Notes: generated by a model not told the origin, from the sequence alone. DNA of 64,000 bases from Microbacterium halotolerans (GCF_003569805.1 NZ_KZ984052.1:528560-592559), one strand, 5' to 3'. Counted from the first letter of the stretch, positions 17,902 to 27,657 are shown. Translations and numbers: made by a program.

Positions 17902-19610
17902 CAGGCGTCGCCTCCCTTGTTCGTCGAACCGCCTCGCACGGCGGGCTCCGCTTCCGCGAGCTTTCGCTCAGCGATGGTCTGACGCCGTTCGGCCTCGCCG
18001 CGCGACTTCTTCGCGCTGACGGTGGACGCGACGGGCTTTCGGAACTGCGCCCTGCCCCGGTAGACCGCACCGAGAGCGGTCGGATCGAGGCCGGAGAGCC
18101 GGTGACCACCGCCGAAGAAGCTCGTGCGAGACAGCAGCTGCATGACCGGATGGGTGAAGATCACGAAGATCAGGATGTCGAGGGCGGTCGTGATGCCGAG
18201 CGTGAACGCGAAGCCCTTCACCGTCGCATCCGCCAGGATGTACAGCACGACCGCGGCGAGCACGTTGATCGATTTCGAGATGAAGATGGTGCGCTTGGCA
18301 CGGTTCCAGCCGTCCTCGACGGCGCCCGTGACCGATTTTCCGTCGCGGAGCTCGTCTCGGATGCGTTCGAAGTACACGATGAACGAGTCGGCGGTGAATC
18401 CGATCGTCACGATCAGTCCCGCGACGCCCGCAAGTGACAACCGGTATCCGAGTCGCCACGAGAGCAGACAGAGCAGGATGTACGTCAGCACGCCCATCAC
18501 CATCAGAGAGGCGATGATCACCGTGCCCAGGACGCGGTACTGCGCCAGTGCGTAGAGGGCGACGAGCGCGAGGCCGATGAGGCCCGCGATCACTCCGATC
18601 TCCAGCTGCTGCTCACCGAGCGTCGCCGAGATGGTGTCGCTCGAGACGACCTCGAAGCTCAGCGGCAGTGCGCCGAACTTCAGCTGGTCGGCGAGCGCCT
18701 TGGCGCTGTCCTCGTCGAACGCGCCCGAGATGCTGGGACGGCCGTCCGTGATGACGGCATTCATCGTCGGTGCCGAGATGACAGAGCCGTCGAGCACGAA
18801 CGCGAACATGTTCTGCGCACCCTGGCCCTGCTGCGCGTACAGACGCTTGCTGATGTCGCCGAAGGTCTTCGTGCCCTCGTCGTCGAAGCGGAGGTAGACC
18901 TCCCAGCGGCCGTTCTGCGGGCTCGTGCCGCTGGTGGCGTCCGTGAGCGCGTCACCGGTGATGTCGACGGGACCGAGAATGTACTTCGCCTGACCCGTCG
19001 GGTCGCACGCGACGATAGGCTCATCCGCCGGCGCATCCGCCGGGTTCACGTCGGGGTCGGCGCAGTCGAACGCGTTGAAGCGTGCCGCGAGGTGCTCCGA
19101 GACCTGATTCGGGTCATTCGGCGCGGTCGGTTCGGCGGTCGGCGTCTTCGCCATGCTGTCGTCCGGCGTGGGGTACGGCGTCTCCTCGCCGTCTTCGCCG
19201 ACGAACGATGTGCCGCTGCCTGGGCCTGCGATCACCTCGCGCAGCTCGAGCTGGGCGCTCGACTCGATGCGTTCGCGCGTCTCGTCATCGATCTCACCGG
19301 GCATCTCGACGACGACGTTGCGGCCGCCCTGCGTCGTGACCGACGACTCGGAGACGCCAGAGGCATCGACGCGCTGACGGATGATCTCGACAGCCTGCTG
19401 CAGCTGCTCAGACGAGGGGTCAGCGCCTTCGGTCTGCGCTTCGAGGATGATCTGGGTGCCGCCCTGGAGGTCGAGTGCCAGTTCCGGCACCCAGGATGAT
19501 TCTTTGAACCCCAACACGCCGAAAGCATTGGCGCCGGCGAGAACTGCGGTGAGGACGAGAAGTCCGATCAGGGCGCGCCACGCTCGGCGCACGGGAGTAG
19601 TCGGTGCCAC
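17901..19610 (-). CDS. secD: Protein translocase subunit SecD
   Basis: SecD is the large partner of SecF. The 569-residue protein has an N-terminal helix, the motif ELALDLQGGTQIILEA near residues 43-58, the long P1 external domain, and helices carrying GVAGLIVTIGFTADSFIVYFERIRDELRDGKS. The external domain is extended by a Ser/Thr/Pro-rich insert around residues 150-200, as in other actinobacterial SecD. The C-terminal tail after the last helix is basic. The GTG start has GAAGG upstream. The yajC-secD-secF order is conserved. Confidence 0.96.
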   Translation of the reverse strand: MAPTTPVRRAWRALIGLLVLTAVLAGANAFGVLGFKESSWVPELALDLQGGTQIILEAQTEGADPSSEQLQQAVEIIRQRVDASGVSESSVTTQGGRNVVVEMPGEIDDETRERIESSAQLELREVIAGPGSGTSFVGEDGEETPYPTPDDSMAKTPTAEPTAPNDPNQVSEHLAARFNAFDCADPDVNPADAPADEPIVACDPTGQAKYILGPVDITGDALTDATSGTSPQNGRWEVYLRFDDEGTKTFGDISKRLYAQQGQGAQNMFAFVLDGSVISAPTMNAVITDGRPSISGAFDEDSAKALADQLKFGALPLSFEVVSSDTISATLGEQQLEIGVIAGLIGLALVALYALAQYRVLGTVIIASLMVMGVLTYILLCLLSWRLGYRLSLAGVAGLIVTIGFTADSFIVYFERIRDELRDGKSVTGAVEDGWNRAKRTIFISKSINVLAAVVLYILADATVKGFAFTLGITTALDILIFVIFTHPVMQLLSRTSFFGGGHRLSGLDPTALGAVYRGRAQFRKPVASTVSAKKSRGEAERRQTIAERKLAEAEPAVRGGSTNKGGDA

Positions 19611-19649
19611 GTAGAGGCCTTCGCTGGTCAGGGAGGAGGTGGGGAGAGG

Positions 19650-20063
19650 TTACTTCTTGTCTTCGTCTTCGGAGCCTGGCAGCTTCTCGACGCCCTCACC
19701 GTTCAGCGTATACGTACCGTCCGCGGACTCCACTTCGAGGTCGCTGTCTGCGCCCTCGTCGTCATCGGAAGCTTCGTCGTCGGGGCTCTCCTCGGGAGCG
19801 AGCTCGATCGAGTGCGCATGCAGGTCGACGACCACGCCTTCGGCGATCTCGATGCGCGCCGGCTTGGTCAGATCTTCCGCGTCGAACTCGACGATCGTGC
19901 CGTACAGGCCGGCGCGCGACATCACGCGAACACCCGGCACCATCTTCACCTGGCGCTCGGCCTCCGCTTCCTGTCGCTTCTTCGCCTGGCGACGGCTGTT
20001 GAAGATCATGAAGACCAGAAGCACGCCGAGGACGACGAAGAGCATGAGGGACATCGGGTCCAT
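19650..20063 (-). CDS. yajC: Preprotein translocase accessory subunit YajC
   Basis: YajC binds SecDF and SecYEG. The 137-residue protein opens MDPMSLMLFVVLGVLLVFMIFNSRRQAKKRQ, a single membrane helix with a basic cytoplasmic flank, followed by VKMVPGVRVMSRAGLYGTIVEFD, the YajC core. It has an acidic tail of about 40 residues. I chose the ATG at 20063 because AAAGG lies upstream; an ATG 45 bases earlier gives an unlikely hydrophilic extension. Confidence 0.92.
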   Translation of the reverse strand: MDPMSLMLFVVLGVLLVFMIFNSRRQAKKRQEAEAERQVKMVPGVRVMSRAGLYGTIVEFDAEDLTKPARIEIAEGVVVDLHAHSIELAPEESPDDEASDDDEGADSDLEVESADGTYTLNGEGVEKLPGSEDEDKK

Positions 20064-20152
20064 AGGAAAACAGAGCCTTTCAGAGGTGTGTCGTGCCGTC
20101 ATCGGCACCGGTACGAGAATGCACCGCGGGTACGGCGTGAAATCTGCCGAAA

Positions 20153-21181
20153 TTATAGTTCATCAAATTTAAGGGCCTCCTGGGCGCGAACGGCACCCAT
20201 GTGATCGTACGCCTCAGGCGTCGCGACCCGCCCTCTGGGGGTTCGTCCCATGAAGCCGATACGCACCAGGTACGGTTCGACGACACTCTCCACCGTATCT
20301 GCTTCTTCGCCGACGGCCACAGCCAGCGTGCCCAATCCGACGGGGCCGCCCTTGAAGCGTCGTACCAGCGCGTCGAGCACTGCACGGTCGAGGCGATCGA
20401 GGCCGATCGCGTCGACGTCGTACAGCTCGAGGGCGGCTCTCACGTCTTCGATGGCCGGAGCGCTGCCACCGTGGTGCACGAGCGCGAAGTCTCGCACGCG
20501 GCGCAGCAGCCGGTTGGCGATACGAGGAGTGCCGCGCGAACGCTGCGCGATCTCGGAGCGTTCGGCAGCGCCCAGATCGACATCGAGCATGTCGGCGGAG
20601 CGACCGATCACGCGCTCGAGCTCCTCCGGCTCGTAGTACTCCAGGTGCGCGGTGAATCCGAAGCGATCACGCAGCGGATTGGGCAGCAGCCCCGATCGAG
20701 TGGTCGCGCCCACGAGCGTGAACGGCGCCAGTTCGAGCGGAATGCTGGTGGCACCCGCTCCTTTGCCCACCATGATGTCGATGCGGTAGTCCTCCATCGC
20801 CAGGTACAGCATCTCCTCGGCGGAGCGCGCCATCCGGTGGATCTCGTCGATGAACAGCACTTCGCCGGGCTGCAGGCTCGACAGCAGCGCCGCGAGGTCG
20901 CCCGCGTGCTGGATCGCCGGACCAGAGGACATCCGCAGCGGCGCGCCGGCCTCGTGCGCGACGATCATCGCGAGGGTCGTCTTGCCGAGGCCAGGAGGGC
21001 CGGCCAGCAGAATGTGGTCGGCCGCCCTGTCCTGGATGCGCGCGGCCTCGAGCAGGAGCTGGAGCTGTGCCCGCACCTTCTGCTGTCCGACGAACTCGTC
21101 GAGGCTGGCGGGGCGCAGCGCACCCTCGATAGCCAGTTCCGAGTCGTCGTTCGGCTGCGGACTCGTCACGTTGTCAGACAT
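20153..21181 (-). CDS. ruvB: Holliday junction branch migration ATPase RuvB
   Basis: RuvB is the hexameric motor that drives branch migration with RuvA. The 342-residue protein shows Walker [17 protein letters not shown], Walker [16 protein letters not shown], the RuvB-specific [14 protein letters not shown] and sensor 1 [11 protein letters not shown], and a C-terminal winged helix ending [15 protein letters not shown]. The ATG has GAGGGGG upstream. It follows ruvA by 38 bases in the ruvC-ruvA-ruvB set. Confidence 0.97.
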   Translation of the reverse strand: MSDNVTSPQPNDDSELAIEGALRPASLDEFVGQQKVRAQLQLLLEAARIQDRAADHILLAGPPGLGKTTLAMIVAHEAGAPLRMSSGPAIQHAGDLAALLSSLQPGEVLFIDEIHRMARSAEEMLYLAMEDYRIDIMVGKGAGATSIPLELAPFTLVGATTRSGLLPNPLRDRFGFTAHLEYYEPEELERVIGRSADMLDVDLGAAERSEIAQRSRGTPRIANRLLRRVRDFALVHHGGSAPAIEDVRAALELYDVDAIGLDRLDRAVLDALVRRFKGGPVGLGTLAVAVGEEADTVESVVEPYLVRIGFMGRTPRGRVATPEAYDHMGAVRAQEALKFDEL

Positions 21182-21219
21182 AGGCCCCCTCCGGAAGACG
21201 GCAATGCGTCGCCGCGCCT

Positions 21220-21846
21220 TCAGCCATTCGTCGTCCCCTTCGCCGGACCGAGAGCCGCCAGGGCGAGCCGCAGCAGCCCCTGCACGGAGGCGCGGTCGGC
21301 CTCACTCGCGCTGCCGGCGACCTGCGCGACGGCGTCTGCGGCGATGCGCTCCTGCCAACCGAGACCTGCCAGCGCTCGGACGACCTGGTCGGCCACGGCG
21401 GTGTCCGTCGTCGCGGGCGGAGCCGCTGTCGCAGGGGCAAGGGCGATTCCGTCGAGCTTGCCCTGCAGCTGCAGCGCGATCATCTTCGCCGTCTTCGGGC
21501 CGACCCCGCTCACCTTGCGGAATGGTCTGTCGTCCTCGGCCTGAACGGCCTCGGCGATCCGGTCGATCGTCAGCGTCGACAGCACGCCGAGTGCCGATTT
21601 CGGGCCGACCCCGGAGATTCCGATCAGGATGCCGAAAACCTCCAGCTCGGTGCGGTCGGCGAAGCCGAACAGCGTGAGCGAGTCCTCCCGCACGACCAGA
21701 TTCGTGTGCAGTGCGAGCTCTTCGCCTTCGCGCGCCGTGCGCGCGACATCCGGCGGCACGAGGACGGAGAAGCCGACGCCGGAGACGTCGATGACGACCG
21801 AGTCGGCATCGGCGTGCAGCACCGGTCCGCGCAGAAGGGAGATCAT
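21220..21846 (-). CDS. ruvA: Holliday junction DNA-binding protein RuvA
   Basis: RuvA binds four-way junctions and recruits RuvB. The 208-residue protein has the OB-fold N-terminus [26 protein letters not shown], paired helix-hairpin-helix motifs ([16 protein letters not shown] and [16 protein letters not shown]) and a C-terminal three-helix RuvB-binding domain after an Ala/Thr linker. The ATG follows TAGGGT by six bases, indicating a leaderless start separate from ruvC. Confidence 0.96.
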   Translation of the reverse strand: MISLLRGPVLHADADSVVIDVSGVGFSVLVPPDVARTAREGEELALHTNLVVREDSLTLFGFADRTELEVFGILIGISGVGPKSALGVLSTLTIDRIAEAVQAEDDRPFRKVSGVGPKTAKMIALQLQGKLDGIALAPATAAPPATTDTAVADQVVRALAGLGWQERIAADAVAQVAGSASEADRASVQGLLRLALAALGPAKGTTNG

Positions 21847-21852
21847 CCTTAC

Positions 21853-21858
21853 ACCCTA
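21853..21858 (-). promoter_or_regulatory. Leaderless promoter -10 of ruvA
   Basis: TAGGGT on the minus strand is six bases ahead of the ruvA ATG (TAGGGT-GTAAGG-ATG). Confidence 0.6.
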
Positions 21859-21903
21859 TTCAGCGCCGGGGACATCGGGCCCAGGCGCACCGCGCTGCGA
21901 CCG

Positions 21904-22494
21904 TCAACGCCGTGCGGGCGCTCGCCCGGCGCGCTTCTCCGCCTCGGCCCATGCGCGCTGCGCCGGCGTGGCCGCCCCCGCTGCGGCGGCGCCCATTCCG
22001 GTGCCCGCGCCTGAACCGCCGCGCCACGCGTGGCACAGCGCGATGGCCACGGCGTCGGCGGCGTCGGCGGGTTTGGGCGGCGCGTCGAGGCGCAGCACGC
22101 GCGCGACCATGTTCTGCACCTGCAGCTTGTCGGCGCCGCCGTACCCGGTGATCGCAGCCTTCACCTCGCTCGGCGTGTGCATAGCCGCGGGAATCCCGTG
22201 CTCGGCAGCGAGCATCAGCGCGATGCCGGACGCCTGCGCCGTACCCATCACGGTCTGCAGATTGTGCTGCGCGAACACCCGCTCCACAGCGAGCACGGCG
22301 GGGTCGAACTCATCAAGAGCGCTCCGGATACCGGCCCCGATCGCGCGCAGACGCTCGGCCACGGGCGCGTCGAGGGGCGACCGCACGACCCCCACGTGCA
22401 CGAGCCGTGCCGTACGATCCGGATCGACATCGACCACGCCGACCCCGCACCTGGTCAGCCCAGGATCGATCCCGATCACCCGCAGCGCATCCAC
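21904..22494 (-). CDS. ruvC: Crossover junction endodeoxyribonuclease RuvC
   Basis: RuvC cuts Holliday junctions symmetrically. The 196-residue protein carries the first catalytic acidic residue in RVIGIDPGLTRCGVG, the second in VLAVERVFAQHN, and the C-terminal DAADAVAIALCHAW acidic pair, so all four catalytic residues are present. The tail is Gly/Ala-rich. The GTG start lies six bases after TAGCCT, so it is probably leaderless and expressed apart from yebC, whose terminator sits upstream. Confidence 0.96.
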   Translation of the reverse strand: MDALRVIGIDPGLTRCGVGVVDVDPDRTARLVHVGVVRSPLDAPVAERLRAIGAGIRSALDEFDPAVLAVERVFAQHNLQTVMGTAQASGIALMLAAEHGIPAAMHTPSEVKAAITGYGGADKLQVQNMVARVLRLDAPPKPADAADAVAIALCHAWRGGSGAGTGMGAAAAGAATPAQRAWAEAEKRAGRAPARR

Positions 22495-22500
22495 ACCCCC

Positions 22501-22506
22501 AGGCTA
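22501..22506 (-). promoter_or_regulatory. Leaderless promoter -10 of ruvC
   Basis: TAGCCT on the minus strand, six bases (GGGGGT) before the GTG start codon. Confidence 0.6.
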
Positions 22507-22590
22507 CGCCGAACCGCCCCCGCTCCCCCGCAGGCATTCGGCTGAGCCTTCGCAGAATCCGTGTCCCGGATCAGCGATACGGCACACGAA

Positions 22591-22620
22591 CGCCCCGTGG
22601 CCCGACAGGACCACGGGGCG
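22591..22620 (-). terminator. yebC terminator
   Basis: CGCCCCGTGG pairs perfectly with CCACGGGGCG around a 10-base loop, 16 bases after the yebC stop. It separates yebC from the leaderless ruvC promoter. Confidence 0.75.
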
Positions 22621-22635
22621 CAGAGGTCGCGAGGA

Positions 22636-23403
22636 TCAGTCCTCTTCGTCGTCCGAGGCCAGTTCGGCCTGCACCTCTTCCGAGATGTCGATGTTCGTGT
22701 AGATGTTCTGCACGTCGTCGCTGTCCTCGAGCGCGTCGATCAGCTTGAACACCTTGCGCGCTGTGTCGGCGTCGGCCGGTACCTTGACGTTCGCAACGAA
22801 CTCGGCATCAGCCGACTCGTAGTCGATTCCCGCGTCGACGAGGGCCGTGCGCACGGCCACCATGTCGGTCGCCTCCGAGATGATCTCGAAGCCCTTCGGG
22901 TGCGCCTCGACCTCTTCGGCCCCCGCCTCGAGGGCCGCCATCATGACGTCGTCCTCGGAGGTGCCGCTGGCGCTGGCGACGATGACGCCCTTGCGCTCGA
23001 AGTTGAAGGAGACGCTGCCGGGGTCAGCCATGTTGCCGCCGTTGCGGCTCACGATCGTGCGCACCTCGCTCGCCGCGCGGTTCTTGTTGTCCGTCAGACA
23101 CTCGATCAGCATCGCGACACCGCCAGCGGCGTAGGCCTCGTACATGATCGTCATGTACTCGACGGCCTCGCCGCCGATGCCTGCCCCGCGCTTGAGGGCG
23201 CGGTCGATGTTGTCGTTCGGCACCGACGTCTTCTTCGCCTTCTGCACAGCGTCGTACAGCGTCGGGTTGCCTGCGAGGTCGGCGCCGCCTGCGCGGGCTG
23301 CGACCTCGATGTTCTTGATCAGCTTGGCGAACGACTTGGCACGCTTGGCGTCGATCGCCGCCTTCTTGTGCTTCGTGGTCGCCCACTTGGAGTGTCCGGA
23401 CAT
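22636..23403 (-). CDS. yebC: YebC/PmpR family protein
   Basis: YebC-family proteins were described as transcriptional regulators and more recently as factors easing translation of proline stretches. The 255-residue protein starts with the family signature [21 protein letters not shown] and contains [22 protein letters not shown] and the three-domain layout of the family. The start at 23403 is supported by GAGGAGG seven bases upstream; a longer reading frame has no such support. A TAAGAT -10 lies about 65 bases ahead. Confidence 0.95.
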   Translation of the reverse strand: MSGHSKWATTKHKKAAIDAKRAKSFAKLIKNIEVAARAGGADLAGNPTLYDAVQKAKKTSVPNDNIDRALKRGAGIGGEAVEYMTIMYEAYAAGGVAMLIECLTDNKNRAASEVRTIVSRNGGNMADPGSVSFNFERKGVIVASASGTSEDDVMMAALEAGAEEVEAHPKGFEIISEATDMVAVRTALVDAGIDYESADAEFVANVKVPADADTARKVFKLIDALEDSDDVQNIYTNIDISEEVQAELASDDEED

Positions 23404-23515
23404 ATGCCTCCTCGTACGTTGACGGCCGCAGCGCACGCCGTAGACGCACGCGTTCGGGCCTCGCACCATCTTACGCAGGTGGCGTCATCCGCCCATTCGA
23501 CGCCTTCTGTACGGA

Positions 23516-24406
23516 TCAGGACACGTAGATCGGCGTGCCCTCCGGCAGCGCCGCGAGCTTCGTGATCGCGTCGGCATCGACACGGATGCAGCCGTTCGAG
23601 ATCGCTCCGCTGCGCACATCGTGGTAGTGGAACGCCGTGATCGCCACGTCCTGTCCGCCGAAACCGGCGAGCGTCGATGACTGCACCGACAGGTACACGA
23701 TCGGGTGCCCCCTTGCGTACGCGAAGCTGGTCACCTCGGTCATCATCACGAACGAGCGCCCCTTCGGCGTCGGCGTCGCATCCGTGCCCCACGCGAAGTC
23801 GGTGGCGATCGTCTCGCGCCGGGCGTCATCGCCGGCGCCCGTGACGATGTCGACGGTGCCCGCGCCGAGATCGACTTCCACACTGCTGTCGAGCCCTTCC
23901 AGCTGCACGTCGTCGGCGCGCAGCCATCCGGTCAGCTGACCCGCATCGCCGTCACCCGCGCGGGCCTGGCGTCCGACCAGCAGCACCTTCACCCAGTGGT
24001 CGTGCTGCTCGATGACGGGAACCACGGTGCCGCCGTAGCGCTGCTTCTGCGGCAGCCAGGCGACAGGGTCCTCCGCGGGGTCGGCGAACACTGCGGCCCC
24101 ATCCACCTCGTCCGGAGTGGCGGTGACACCGATCGCGGGCTCGTCCGGCGCGTCATCGACAGGAAGTGCGCCATTGACCATGAACACGTCGACGACCGGG
24201 TAGTCGTCGGCGCTGTAGCTGGAGCTGTTCTCGGCGGGCCCCGACGGCGTCGGGCTCGGGTCAACGGTGGCAGTCGGGGTCGGCGCGGGGTCTGCTGACG
24301 GCTGCGCGGTGATCCCACGCACCCAGATGACGGCAAGCGGAATCATCGCGACCACGACCAGAGTCGCCACGACGATCCCCGCGATCCCGACAGCGCGCTT
24401 CGACAT
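23516..24406 (-). CDS. L,D-transpeptidase (YkuD domain) with N-terminal membrane anchor
   Basis: YkuD enzymes form 3-3 peptidoglycan cross-links or attach proteins to the wall. The 296-residue protein starts with a membrane helix (GIAGIVVATLVVVAMIPLAVIWV), followed by a Pro/Thr/Ser-rich linker, an SH3-like middle region (YGGTVVPVIEQHDHWVKVLL), and a C-terminal YkuD domain. The catalytic segment reads AFHYHDVRSGAISNGCIRV, with His and Cys in place; SNGC replaces the usual SHGC, seen in some actinobacterial members. It ends at the catalytic domain. It is divergent from pdxY, the two starts being 25 bases apart. Confidence 0.88.
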   Translation of the reverse strand: MSKRAVGIAGIVVATLVVVAMIPLAVIWVRGITAQPSADPAPTPTATVDPSPTPSGPAENSSSYSADDYPVVDVFMVNGALPVDDAPDEPAIGVTATPDEVDGAAVFADPAEDPVAWLPQKQRYGGTVVPVIEQHDHWVKVLLVGRQARAGDGDAGQLTGWLRADDVQLEGLDSSVEVDLGAGTVDIVTGAGDDARRETIATDFAWGTDATPTPKGRSFVMMTEVTSFAYARGHPIVYLSVQSSTLAGFGGQDVAITAFHYHDVRSGAISNGCIRVDADAITKLAALPEGTPIYVS

Positions 24407-24431
24407 AGGTCAATAGTGGCATGATCGAGGG

Positions 24432-25283
24432 ATGAAGGTTCTGTCGATTCAGTCCGCCGTCGCCTACGGCCATGCCGGCAATTCCGCAGCTGTCTTCCCG
24501 ATGCAGCGCATCGGCGTGGAGGTGCTGCCGGTCCACACCGTGAACTTCTCCAATCACACCGGCTACGGTGCGTGGCGCGGCCCCGTGATGGACCCTCAGG
24601 ACGTCTCGGATGTGATCACGGGTGTCGAGGAGCGCGGCGCATTCGGCGATCTCGATGCCGTGCTCAGCGGGTACCAGGGCTCCGAGGGCATCGCAGACGT
24701 CATCATCGACGCCGTCGCCCGTGTGAAGGCCGTCAATCCGAAGGCGGTGTACGCCTGCGATCCGGTGATGGGCAACGCGAAGTCCGGATGCTTCGTCGCC
24801 CCGGCGATTCCGGATCTGCTGCGCGAGAAGGTCGTGCCGGTGGCCGACATCATCACGCCGAATCAGTTCGAGCTCGGCTACCTCACCGGCACCGCGCCCG
24901 ACACCATCGACTCGACTCTGGCGTCTGCCGATGCGGCACGGGCGATGGGCCCGCGCACAGTGCTCGTCACGAGCGTCGAGCGCCCGGATCGCGACGAGGG
25001 AACGATCGAGATGATGGCGATCGACGACGAGGGCGCGTGGATCGTGACGACCCCGCACCTGCCGATGAAGGCGAACGGATCCGGCGACGTGACGGCGGCG
25101 CTGTTCACCTCGCACTATGTGCTGACCGGTTCGGCTTCCGAGGCGCTTGCGCGCACCGCGTCGAGCGTGTTCGGCGTGCTCGAGGAGACCCACGCTGCCG
25201 GTTCCAAGGAACTGCGTCTCGTCGAGGCGCAGCACCACTACGCAGATCCCCGTCTGGAGTTCGAGGTCCGTCGCCTGCGCTGA
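24432..25283 (+). CDS. pdxY: Pyridoxal kinase
   Basis: It phosphorylates pyridoxal (and possibly other B6 vitamers) to the 5'-phosphate, the salvage route. The 283-residue ribokinase-fold protein begins MKVLSIQSAVAYGHAGNSAA and contains HTVNFSNHTGYG, YACDPVMGNAKSGCFV, ITPNQFELGYLTG and the catalytic GSGDVTAALF. Length is normal for PdxY. GAGGG abuts the ATG; a degenerate CATGAT six bases before the start suggests a possibly leaderless transcript. It lies among other B6 genes. Confidence 0.93.
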   Translation: MKVLSIQSAVAYGHAGNSAAVFPMQRIGVEVLPVHTVNFSNHTGYGAWRGPVMDPQDVSDVITGVEERGAFGDLDAVLSGYQGSEGIADVIIDAVARVKAVNPKAVYACDPVMGNAKSGCFVAPAIPDLLREKVVPVADIITPNQFELGYLTGTAPDTIDSTLASADAARAMGPRTVLVTSVERPDRDEGTIEMMAIDDEGAWIVTTPHLPMKANGSGDVTAALFTSHYVLTGSASEALARTASSVFGVLEETHAAGSKELRLVEAQHHYADPRLEFEVRRLR

Positions 25284-25306
25284 TCCGCGCTCGGTCGACG
25301 CGGCCG

Positions 25307-26704
25307 TCAGAGGGACTCGCCGATGATCCGTGCCGCCGTGTCATACGAGCCGACGTCGCGGCCGGCGAAGCCGAGCCGGAGGTATCGCGCCGTCGGCTCA
25401 GCCGGGAACCAATCGTCGCCGCTGGCGATGACCACTCCGCGCGCCTCGCACCGGCGCACCAGATCCGGCAGATCGGTGCCGTCGTCGAGCCTGACCCACA
25501 GGTGCAGGCCGCCGGGAGGTACGACGTCGATGCTCGCACCCGGCAGATGCGCACGCACGGCATCGACGAGCAGGTCGCGCCGCGACGCCAGCTGATCGCG
25601 CAGTCCTCGCAGGTGCGTGCGCCACGCCGGCTGCGTCACCACGTCCAGGGCGGCGGCCTGGAGCACACCGCTGACGTACATGGTCTGCGCCTGCAGATCG
25701 GCGAGCAGCCGCTCGCGCAGGGGGCCGCGGGCGATCACGGCGGCGACCCTGATGGCGGGCGAGACGCTCTTGGTCAGCGACCGCACGTACACGACGTGCC
25801 CTGCGTCGTCCTGCGCGGCGACGGGCGACGGCTCGGATGTGATCCCGAAGTCGTGCGCCCAGTCGTCCTCGATCATGAATGCCCCCCGAGCGCGGACGAC
25901 ATCGAGCACCTCGGTCGCCCGCGACGGTGTCCACTGCGCGCCCGTCGGGTTCGCGAACGTCGGTTGGGCGTAGAAGCCGCGTGCGCCGGTCTCCGCGAAG
26001 GCGCGGTCGAGCGCATCCGGATCGGGCCCTTCCGGCCCCGACGCCACGGGACGCAGCGTCACGCCTGCCTGCGAGGCCGCCAGGATCGCGCCCCAGTACG
26101 TCGGCGATTCGATGAGCAGGACGCCGCCCCGCCCCGCGATGCTGCGGAACAGCGACCCGAGCGCGATCTGACTGCCCGGCGTGATGATCACGTCCTTCGC
26201 CGCCGGGGCCGCCAGCGCCGTCGGCACCGACCGGCCCAGTTCAGCGGCGAACCAGGATCGGAGCTCCGGCATGCCCGCCGGCGACTGGCGGACCGTGGCG
26301 GCCTCGCCGCGCGCTGCGCGGATGAGCGCGGATCCGACCAGCCGTGCCGGCAGCAGTTCGCTGTCCGGGTACCCTGAGTTCAGCTCGATGACATCAGCCG
26401 AAGAGGAGCGCTGCGCCGCCAGCACAGACGGAAGCCCGTGCTCCGGTGAGCCGAGCGCCGCGGTCTGCCAGTCGAAGTCCTGGATGTGCGCGCGCCGCAC
26501 CGACCGGACGAACGCTCCCGCGCCAGGGCGAGTCTCGATCAGTCCCAGCGTCACCAGGGAACGCAGCGCCCGCTGCACGGTCACAGGGCTCGCGGCATGC
26601 CGCCTGGCCAGGTCTCGTGTCGACGGCAGTCTCGCACCTGACGCGGCGGAGGCGATCCATCCGCGCAGGTCGTCGACGATGCGATCACTGCTATCGTGTT
26701 TCAT
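25307..26704 (-). CDS. MocR-type regulator: GntR winged helix fused to an aminotransferase-like domain
   Basis: MocR regulators sense PLP or amino compounds through a fold type I aminotransferase domain. The 465-residue protein has an N-terminal GntR winged helix (residues about 1-75, with LPSTRDLARRHAASPVTVQRALRSL) and an aminotransferase-like domain with the PLP-lysine segment VRSLTKSVSPAIRVAAV. It is divergent from the EamA transporter gene; their ATG codons overlap by two bases inside an inverted repeat, implying autoregulation and control of the transporter. It lies between pdxY and pdxT, so B6 vitamers are a plausible signal, though this is inference. It is convergent with pdxY. Confidence 0.9.
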   Translation of the reverse strand: MKHDSSDRIVDDLRGWIASAASGARLPSTRDLARRHAASPVTVQRALRSLVTLGLIETRPGAGAFVRSVRRAHIQDFDWQTAALGSPEHGLPSVLAAQRSSSADVIELNSGYPDSELLPARLVGSALIRAARGEAATVRQSPAGMPELRSWFAAELGRSVPTALAAPAAKDVIITPGSQIALGSLFRSIAGRGGVLLIESPTYWGAILAASQAGVTLRPVASGPEGPDPDALDRAFAETGARGFYAQPTFANPTGAQWTPSRATEVLDVVRARGAFMIEDDWAHDFGITSEPSPVAAQDDAGHVVYVRSLTKSVSPAIRVAAVIARGPLRERLLADLQAQTMYVSGVLQAAALDVVTQPAWRTHLRGLRDQLASRRDLLVDAVRAHLPGASIDVVPPGGLHLWVRLDDGTDLPDLVRRCEARGVVIASGDDWFPAEPTARYLRLGFAGRDVGSYDTAARIIGESL

Positions 26705-26719
26705 GACACGTAACGATAG
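26691..26719. promoter_or_regulatory. Symmetric operator/promoter over the overlapping mocR and eamA start codons
   Basis: CTATCGT (26691-26697) and its inverse ACGATAG (26713-26719) flank CATG, and CGTGT/ACACG (26695-26699, 26706-26710) nest inside. Each outer arm contains TATCGT, a TAnnnT -10, five bases before the eamA ATG and eight bases before the mocR ATG. A bound regulator would block both promoters and both start codons. Confidence 0.6.
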
Positions 26720-27653
26720 CGCTACTCTTCACCTACGCAACCCGATACTCGACAATCGGCGCGGTCTCGGCTGGGGCCTGCTGGGGGTCAGCGCCTTCTC
26801 GTTCACCGTGCCGCTCACCCGCATCGCCGTCGAGGCCGATCGGATGTCGCCGCTGTTCGTCGGCGCGGGGCGTGCCGTCGTCGCGGCGGTTCTGGCTGGA
26901 GCAGCGCTGCTCCTCACCCGACAGCGCTTGCCGCGCGGCCGGGAATGGTTGAGCGTCGCCATCGTCGCAGCGGGAGCGGTCGCTGGTTTCCCGCTGCTGA
27001 CCTCATTCGCACTCACCCAGACATCCGCTGCTCACGGCGCGGTCGTCATCGCGCTGCTGCCTGCGGCCACCGCGGTCGTGGCCGTGCTGCGCACCCGCGA
27101 GCGACCGCGACCTGCGTTCTGGGGCGCCGCTGTCGCGGGGGCAGCGGCCGCTGTGACGTTCGCCGCTCTCCAGGGCGGCGGACTCGGTCGGCTGCACGGC
27201 TCCGACGCGCTGCTGTTCGCCGCCGTCGCGGTCTGTGCCGTCGCCTACGCGGAGGGCGGGGTGCTCTCACGGACGCTCGGCTCCTGGCAGACGATCTCCT
27301 GGGCGCTCGTGGTCGCCTCCCCCGTCATGGCAGCCGCCACAGGCGTCGCCGTTGTGGATCAGCCTCCGAGCGCCACCCCAGTGCAGTGGGCGTGTTTCGC
27401 CTATCTGTGCGCAGTGAGTATGTTCCTCGGCTTCTTCGCCTGGTATCGGGGGCTCGCAATCGGACCCATCTCGCAGGTCAGCCAGGTGCAGCTCGCGCAG
27501 CCGGTGATGAGCATCTGCTGGGCCGCACTGCTCCTGCACGAACGCATCACACCGGCAACGCTCCTCGGTGGCGCAGCCGTCGTCGCGTGCGCCCTGATCG
27601 CGGTGCGGACGCGTTCCGGTGGGCATGCACCGCCGGCGCCGGCGCGACGCTGA
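26703..27653 (+). CDS. EamA-family (DMT) transporter
   Basis: The 316-residue protein has ten predicted membrane helices in two five-helix EamA repeats, opening after about 18 polar residues with GLGWGLLGVSAFSFTVPLTRIAVEA and closing with QPVMSICWAALLLHERITPATLLGG. DMT transporters move metabolites such as amino acids, nucleobases or vitamers. Placement opposite a MocR regulator and between pdxY and pdxTS suggests a B6 vitamer or amino compound as cargo; that is inferred from context only. Its stop is four bases from the pdxT stop in convergent orientation. Confidence 0.9.
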   Translation: MTRNDSATLHLRNPILDNRRGLGWGLLGVSAFSFTVPLTRIAVEADRMSPLFVGAGRAVVAAVLAGAALLLTRQRLPRGREWLSVAIVAAGAVAGFPLLTSFALTQTSAAHGAVVIALLPAATAVVAVLRTRERPRPAFWGAAVAGAAAAVTFAALQGGGLGRLHGSDALLFAAVAVCAVAYAEGGVLSRTLGSWQTISWALVVASPVMAAATGVAVVDQPPSATPVQWACFAYLCAVSMFLGFFAWYRGLAIGPISQVSQVQLAQPVMSICWAALLLHERITPATLLGGAAVVACALIAVRTRSGGHAPPAPARR

Positions 27654-27657
27654 TCGG

